This document shows positions 59,348-64,000 of a stretch of DNA of 64,000 nt, one piece after another. This DNA is from Glandiceps talaboti. Taxonomy: Eukaryota > Hemichordata > Enteropneusta > Spengelidae. The translations under genes and the position numbers were made by a program. Under the pieces are notes generated by a model. That model was not told the DNA's origin. It was given only the letters and a program-made list of their open reading frames with translations, and did not search any database. Positions within the stretch are counted from its first letter, which is position 1, and the number at the start of each line of letters is the position of its first letter. The stretch is from the NCBI RefSeq assembly GCF_964340395.1, contig NC_135549.1:8833342-8897341 (forward strand). Reading direction: 5' to 3'.

Positions 59348-60919
59348 TTATGCTACAGGTTGTGGAGATCCCATAACATCAACATCTGCAAATTCTCTAG
59401 CCAACCATATACCAACACCAAACAGCAAAAGATTTCTGACAAACTGCCTGCAAGTGACAAAACATAGCATTTTAATGTTGACAGACTTGTCAATGAATAA
59501 TTAATCAGTCATTATGAACTACTTTATAATGTATGAAAACATTTTAAAGCTGCACTAACAGTAGCTCTGGGTGTATACGCTACGAGGTTCGACATGTCTT
59601 CCCCCTCCGCTATGGTTCTTCCCTATTATAAATAGCAAGACTGCGAACAGATTTCATTTGCACAGATTTAAACCAACCCATACCCTTGCTAATGGCAATA
59701 AAAGTATACTAAGAACAACTTTAGATCATTAAATGTAACCTACGTCTTGTCTATTTTGTCGTTTCTTGTCTTAACATTCACTTGAGCTGCAAAATGTGCA
59801 ACATGACAACGGCTTAAATGTGTACAAGGTTGTGCACATGTGCAATATTGAGCTAATCTGTTTGCATGACTTACTTAGTGAACGTAACTCAAGAATTGAC
59901 AGCATACACAAGACGTAGGTTGAATTTAGTGATTTAAAGTTCATTTCTGTATTTTATATAGTCATTAGCAAGGGTATGGGTGGTTTTTATTCTGAAAATC
60001 TGTTGAATGAAACCTCGCTATTATGAATATGTTTACCAACAGGTGATTCCATACTTTTCATGATGTACCATATTACAAGTAAGTCATCATATCTAAGTTT
60101 CTAGTTGCAATAAGTGCAGCGCTAAATGAAAGATTTGTGATATTATTTATTTTGTTATCTTGTTAGCTGTCTGTCTGCATCTCTATCTGCAAATGTCACA
60201 AAAAGTAGCTTTAATGGGTAAACCACCATTGTGTATTAAACATCATATATTAAACATGAGGAAGTCGTCAACCCTCCTAGGCCTACCTTAGGTTTCATAA
60301 CAGGTTAGTCGAGGTCAAAGTTCAAACCGATTAGCTGCAATAATTGTATTTATAATACTTTTTTTATTCTTTTTTTAATAATTTGTGACATAATTTTTAG
60401 TTTGACTTTTTATTTTCTTACTGGGTTTGCAAAGAAAAACAAGTTCTTGAGGAGGACCGAGAGCGACGGAGTAAAACCGCTACAGACTACAGACTACTGA
60501 CTACGTACTGCATCTAAAACTCGATTTTATATTATAATAATTATATGTCCAATTATAATAATAGTACAGTTCGTCTGCAAGACTTTAAATGGATATATTC
60601 CTAACAAGAAATACGTATGTGGACTCGTCAAGGGAGTTGTACTCGGCCCGTTACAGCTTCTGTCATTTTAGTCCGATTTTACTTAAAACACGTGAACCAC
60701 GAGTGGTGCCCATGCCGCATGCCGTGCATGTGCAATTGACAATGTTGATAAACATATAGCGTTCATTAATGCTGAAAATAAATGTCGTCAAAATATCACA
60801 CGTCAGAGATAATATAATATGTACCTTTTTGTTGGATTTTTATACAAATCTTTAACACTGGCGACGATTCCTGCCCCAGGTCTAGCTTTTGGAGCAGGTA
60901 ATGCTTTCTCGGGCGCCAT
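59348..60919 (-). CDS. TOMM6: Mitochondrial import receptor subunit TOM6 homologue (64 aa)
   Basis: Small tail-anchored subunit of the TOM complex in the outer mitochondrial membrane; it stabilises the TOM40 pore assembly. Exons: 60825-60919 and 59348-59447; 195 nt, 64 codons plus stop, against 74 in human. The N-terminus MAPEKALPAPKARPG leads to VKDLYKNPTKRQFVRN, then one hydrophobic segment LLLFGVGIWLAREFADVDVM and the tail GSPQPVA. Human TOM6 has the equivalent NLILNLGLFAAGVWLARNLS and DIDLMAPQPGV. The junction AG|G is in phase 2 with good GT-AG sites. The intron holds a foldback transposon (59,549-60,120). Too short for ordinary ORF screens. Confidence 0.9.
59549..60120. mobile_element. 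Foldback / long-inverted-repeat element in TOMM6 intron
   Basis: Ends GCTGCACTAACAGTAGC and GTTGCAATAAGTGCAGC are inverted. Inside, longer arms match in inverse orientation: CCCATACCCTTGCTAATG (about 59,678) against CATTAGCAAGGGTATGGG (about 59,964), and CCTACGTCTTGT (59,739) against ACAAGACGTAGG (about 59,909). About 570 bp in all, no ORF, non-autonomous. Confidence 0.7.
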
Positions 60920-61017
60920 TTTTAAATTAGGTATCCTTAAGTTAACGATCAATCGCAAAATTTAATTAGGCAAATAGTGCGCCCTCACGAGTGAACTATT
61001 ATAGTGTGCTGATAGGC

Positions 61018-61200
61018 CATAGGGGCGTGTAATACTAGTATTATTTCATAGATTGTTGTTTTCCAGGTCTACTGACTAAATATAACAACCTTTTGACTGT
61101 ATATCTACGTAGTATAGAGATTGATACATTTGTAGCAGCAAGATTCGTATGATATTTTCCTAAGAAAACGGCAATCTAAGCAATAATACAGGCCCCTGTG
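61018..61200. mobile_element. hAT-like MITE, copy 2
   Basis: Aligns along its length with 19,165-19,357: both share AGATTGTTGTTTTCCAGGTC, AATATAACAACCTTTTGACT, GAGATTGATACATTTGTAGC and CCTAAGAAAACGGCAATCTA. It has small indels, including a duplicated ACTAGTATT-like patch near the left end. No clear target duplication. It lies between the TOMM6 start and the retrotransposon. Confidence 0.65.
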
Positions 61201-61833
61201 GTACAGGACCCGGGTATAGGACAGACCAGACAAATACCTGACCTTTTTAGAATGTTGCACATGAAGAATAAAAAAGATGGAAGACACTCATGTTGGAAAG
61301 TAGTCGCATTTCATGTAGTTTCAGTATTTATTGATGACACAGGACTATTTGCACAACTAAAATATACCATTGCAATATGTTTAGGCCAAGAGTGTACAAA
61401 AAAATGGCTTGGCTAAATAAATTGACAATTGCTCGTTTATGAACAAAACGTATATGTATATTGATACATCACGAGCGTTCGCCGCCATTGGATATACGTA
61501 GTCTATGTTACCGAGAAAGTTGGCGCAAAAAATCAGATCAGGTGATGGGTATATTTTATGCTTTGTAATGGTTTAGCTCCTTTGAGCGTAGTTTAAATAA
61601 TACAGTGTGACAGACAGGCCAAAGTGACGTGAGACTTCACGAGACTTGTAGCATACGAGATTTGATATTGGCGCCTGGGCTGTCACACATGCCTTGTGTG
61701 GAGAAAAGTTTCTCTGGTTTTTCCACGAGCAATAAGAGCTTACGTCTGCGTTGTGGATAACACTGGGTGTAAGAAACCAAGAAGAAACTTTTGCGACACG
61801 CCAGAAGTCACAGTGGAACTTTCTAAAGACAAT

Positions 61834-63036
61834 ATGCATGATATGGAAGGACCCGTCAAGAAGGAGTCCGATATGTCGGCACAAGCCACACGCGCACATG
61901 CTGGTGCACATGGACCCGCTACATCAGTTAGCTCACCAACGTCAACTGAACAAGACATACTTTCACTGACCCCAAACGTGGAGGTAATGTTGTGGGCCGA
62001 AGGGAGTGGACTAACCACAGCAACGATGGCTTTGTTGGGCGCTAATGGTTTTGTAACTTTAAATTCGATAAAAAGAATGAAACCCGAAGATTTGATTTTA
62101 ATGAAAGTGAGCCCTCTAGCGCAGTTTAGACAACTAGAAGCAGCATTGGAGGAGTTGCACACAAACAAACACACGGCAACAAAGATGGCGGCGGCCATAC
62201 CAAAAACAAACGCTCCGGATAACCCGTCACCGATCGTCAACAACACACCAGAGGCAGCATCACCACACACTGAATTGGATTCCGCACCAGTCTCGTTGGA
62301 TGGGATGCTTAAATTACTACGTCAAGATGATGGCAGTGGTCCTCAAAATCGTGCCCCTATTCCAGAACGAATGGACTTAGATCCATTGGTGTATCTTAAA
62401 CCAAAAACACTTGCAGGTCAGAAACATTTGGACATAGTAGATTATGTCCCCGGATCATTCACTGTTAAAATGGACAAGACTTTGTTATCTGTGGGTGAAG
62501 GGGACATGAAGTTGGTGTTGGAATCTGGGCCAAACAAGCCAGATTTAAATGCTGTTACACCACAACAGTGGGCAGCTGCTAATGCTCGTATTTTATTTGA
62601 ATTTATTTCAAATCATGCATATGATATGGTACAGGTTAAGCAATATCTTGCCTATACAGTTAAGATATCACAACTAGCTGATAGATATGAATGGGTTTCG
62701 GTTTTGCTGTATGACCGTGAATTTCGAATGTTGCAGTCTGCATACAACTTACCCTGGGGTACTGAATCTCAACATCTGTCTACAGTGTACCTCAGAGAGA
62801 AAGTACCAGTCATAACTCAGACCAAAAATGGTAAAACCTCAGGTAGGGTTGTGCAGACTGCACCATTGGATAAGCGGACAGGAAAACCAGTTTGCTTAGG
62901 TTTTAATAGGGGTGATTGCAAGTTTGGTGTAAAATGCAATTATAGTCATGTCTGTCAAATATGTTTTCAAAAACATGCTAAGCTCTCACATCCTGGTGAG
63001 AAAAATGACTCTGCAGCAAAAAATGCCAGTGCGTAG
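61834..63036 (+). CDS. Retroelement gag-like protein with CCCH zinc finger (400 aa from first ATG)
   Basis: The frame is open from 61,696, but the first in-frame ATG is at 61,834, giving 400 codons. The N-terminal half is low-complexity and Ser/Thr/Pro/Ala-rich. The middle (residues about 200-330) has no motif I recognise. The C-terminus carries a CCCH finger, CLGFNRGDCKFGVKCNYSH (C-x7-C-x5-C-x3-H), followed by a second Cys/His group VCQICFQKHAKLSH, expected to bind element RNA. The stop is at 63,034-63,036. A slippery heptamer 10 nt before the stop links it to the RT frame. Confidence 0.8.
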   Translation: MHDMEGPVKKESDMSAQATRAHAGAHGPATSVSSPTSTEQDILSLTPNVEVMLWAEGSGLTTATMALLGANGFVTLNSIKRMKPEDLILMKVSPLAQFRQLEAALEELHTNKHTATKMAAAIPKTNAPDNPSPIVNNTPEAASPHTELDSAPVSLDGMLKLLRQDDGSGPQNRAPIPERMDLDPLVYLKPKTLAGQKHLDIVDYVPGSFTVKMDKTLLSVGEGDMKLVLESGPNKPDLNAVTPQQWAAANARILFEFISNHAYDMVQVKQYLAYTVKISQLADRYEWVSVLLYDREFRMLQSAYNLPWGTESQHLSTVYLREKVPVITQTKNGKTSGRVVQTAPLDKRTGKPVCLGFNRGDCKFGVKCNYSHVCQICFQKHAKLSHPGEKNDSAAKNASA

Positions 63037-64000
63037 GGGATCTTCCTCTCCCGCCTCTTCACCCTAGCGCATTGAATTATGAGGCATGGGTCACTGAATT
63101 AGCACAGGATGACCCAGACAGAGACTTTATTTTAGATGGGGTTTTAAATGGGTTTCATATAGTGGACCATGATGCTATGATAGTTAAGGTTGAACAGAAT
63201 AATTACAAGTCGACCACTAACCATGGACTTAGAGATGCTGTTGAAGCTCAGATTCGTGTTGAATTGAGTGAGGGTCGTTATATGGTTACTAAAGACAAGC
63301 CAGACATTATAAGTGCACTTGGTGCTATACCTAAGGCAAACTCAACAGATGTTCGCATTATTCATGATTGTAGTCGCCCACATGGTGCGGGTCTTAATGA
63401 TTATGCATCAGCACCTTCTTTCACTTACCAGTCTTTAAATGATGCTATTGATTTGATACAGCCAGGTGCATACATGGCAAAGGTTGACCTTAAGTCAGCC
63501 TACCGGTCTGTACGTATACATCCTTCCAATTACAGGGCCACAGGCCTCAAGTGGACATTTGATCAACATAATTCACCGACATATATGTTTGATACTAGGT
63601 TACCTTTTGGGGCCAAGAGGTCTCCTATGATTTTTCATCGCATTACTCAAGCAGTGCGTCGTATGCTCAATAGAATGGGGATTAATAGTGTTGTTGTTTA
63701 TCTTGATGATTTTTTGATCATTGCCGATAGTTATGAGGACTGTCAAGCGGCCCTCAATGCCTTACTTCAGCTGTTGCGTAGACTTGGGTTTGCCATTGCT
63801 TGGCAAAAGGTGGTAGGCCCAACACAGCGTATTACTTTTTTAGGAGTCGTGATTGACTCTGTTGCGGAGACTTTATCCTTGCCGTCAGACAAATTGCGCG
63901 ACTTGTCTGACCTGCTTGTGCCTTTCAGAAAGCGAAAGCGCGCATCACAACGCCAATTGCAATCCCTTGCTGGGAAATTAAACTGGGCATGTCAGGTTAT
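63009..64000 (+). CDS. Retroelement reverse transcriptase, partial at right edge
   Basis: Open in the -1 frame relative to the gag ORF, from just after a stop at 63,006-63,008 to the end of the window. Ribosomes would enter at 63,024 after frameshifting. RT landmarks: a basic strand with DVRIIHDCSRPHG, first catalytic aspartate in KVDLKSAYRSV (Asp codon 63,486-63,488), LPFGAKRSPMIFHRI, catalytic YLDD (63,699-63,710) and FLGVVIDS. There is no plausible independent start codon near the beginning of the frame, which supports expression as a gag-pol fusion. All catalytic residues in view are intact. Confidence 0.85.
63018..63071 (+). promoter_or_regulatory. Programmed -1 ribosomal frameshift signal
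   Basis: Slippery heptamer A_AAA_AAT at 63,018-63,024, in register with the gag frame (GCA AAA AAT). A 5-nt spacer (GCCAG) follows, then a stem: TGCGTAGGG (63,030-63,038) pairs with CCCTA (63,062-63,066) and CGCA (63,068-63,071), giving nine pairs with a single bulged G at 63,067 and a 23-nt pyrimidine-rich loop. The gag stop codon lies in the 5' arm. The RT frame is exactly -1. Confidence 0.75.

Larger units (their letters stand above)
61605..64000 (+). mobile_element. Retrotransposon with gag-like ORF and RT, probably DIRS/Ngaro-type; truncated by window edge
   Basis: Two intact ORFs encode a CCCH-finger gag-like protein and a reverse transcriptase, the second in the -1 frame. The RT wording (LPFGAKRSPMIFHRI, VVYLDDFLI, LQSLAGKLNWACQV) resembles the tyrosine-recombinase retroelement group (DIRS, PAT, Ngaro) rather than LINEs. 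This assignment is from memory of the family and cannot be confirmed because RNase H and integrase or recombinase lie beyond 64,000. The left limit is uncertain; a 9-bp inverted repeat at 61,605-61,613 and 61,680-61,688 sits in the presumed leader. Intact frames and a base composition richer in G+C than the flanks suggest a recent insertion. Confidence 0.75.

Noticed and set aside
61198-61416. 72-codon plus-strand ORF between MITE copy 2 and the retroelement
   Set aside because: It opens at the MITE edge, its first codon is not an ATG and no family is recognised.
61740-62270. 176-codon ORF on the minus strand
   Set aside because: It is the antisense shadow of the gag-like ORF, with no recognisable protein features.

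Overview
The window is a stretch of a nuclear animal genome. It is AT-rich, its genes are split by many GT-AG introns, and it is full of microsatellites, minisatellites and small non-autonomous transposons. All recognised proteins are bilaterian, and the gene adjacencies echo vertebrate ones. The repeat style suits a marine invertebrate such as a hemichordate, amphioxus, echinoderm or mollusc; the sequence alone does not settle which.

Layout. (1) 1-32,910, minus strand: the 5' part of a laminin beta-1-like gene. A signal-peptide exon lies at 32,862-32,910, a 15-kb first intron follows, then 13 more coding exons (LN domain, EGF-like LE repeats, L4/IVb domain, more LE repeats). The gene runs off the left edge. 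(2) about 33.0-34.1 kb: a CpG-enriched block, probably the laminin promoter and 5'UTR. (3) 36,168-46,665, minus: CFAP100/CCDC38, an axonemal coiled-coil protein, 14 coding exons, 593 aa. (4) 47,468-52,484, plus: AMDHD1, imidazolonepropionase, 8 exons, 429 aa, head-to-head with CFAP100. (5) 54,220-55,822, minus: SNRPF, Sm protein F, 88 aa. (6) 56,211-58,713, plus: MED20, Mediator subunit, 210 aa, head-to-head with SNRPF. (7) 59,348-60,919, minus: TOMM6, 64 aa, tail-to-tail with MED20. (8) about 61.6 kb to the right edge: the 5' half of an apparently intact retrotransposon with a gag-like ORF and a reverse transcriptase in the -1 frame, probably a DIRS/Ngaro-type tyrosine-recombinase element.

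The exon models were assembled by hand. Every junction was checked for a GT-AG site and for reading phase, and the resulting lengths (429, 88, 210, 593 and 64 aa) agree with the known families. The genes do not form one pathway. They are an extracellular-matrix gene followed by a compact block of housekeeping and ciliary genes arranged in alternating head-to-head and tail-to-tail pairs, which suggests two shared promoters (CFAP100/AMDHD1 and SNRPF/MED20).

The most striking observations are a textbook-like -1 frameshift signal (slippery heptamer, 5-nt spacer, 9-bp bulged stem) joining the two retroelement ORFs; a 13-unit minisatellite that grew out of a laminin exon-intron junction and carries a decoy 5' splice site in every unit; a fragment of a laminin exon duplicated into the neighbouring intron beside a small transposon; and a decayed THAP zinc finger in the large laminin intron.
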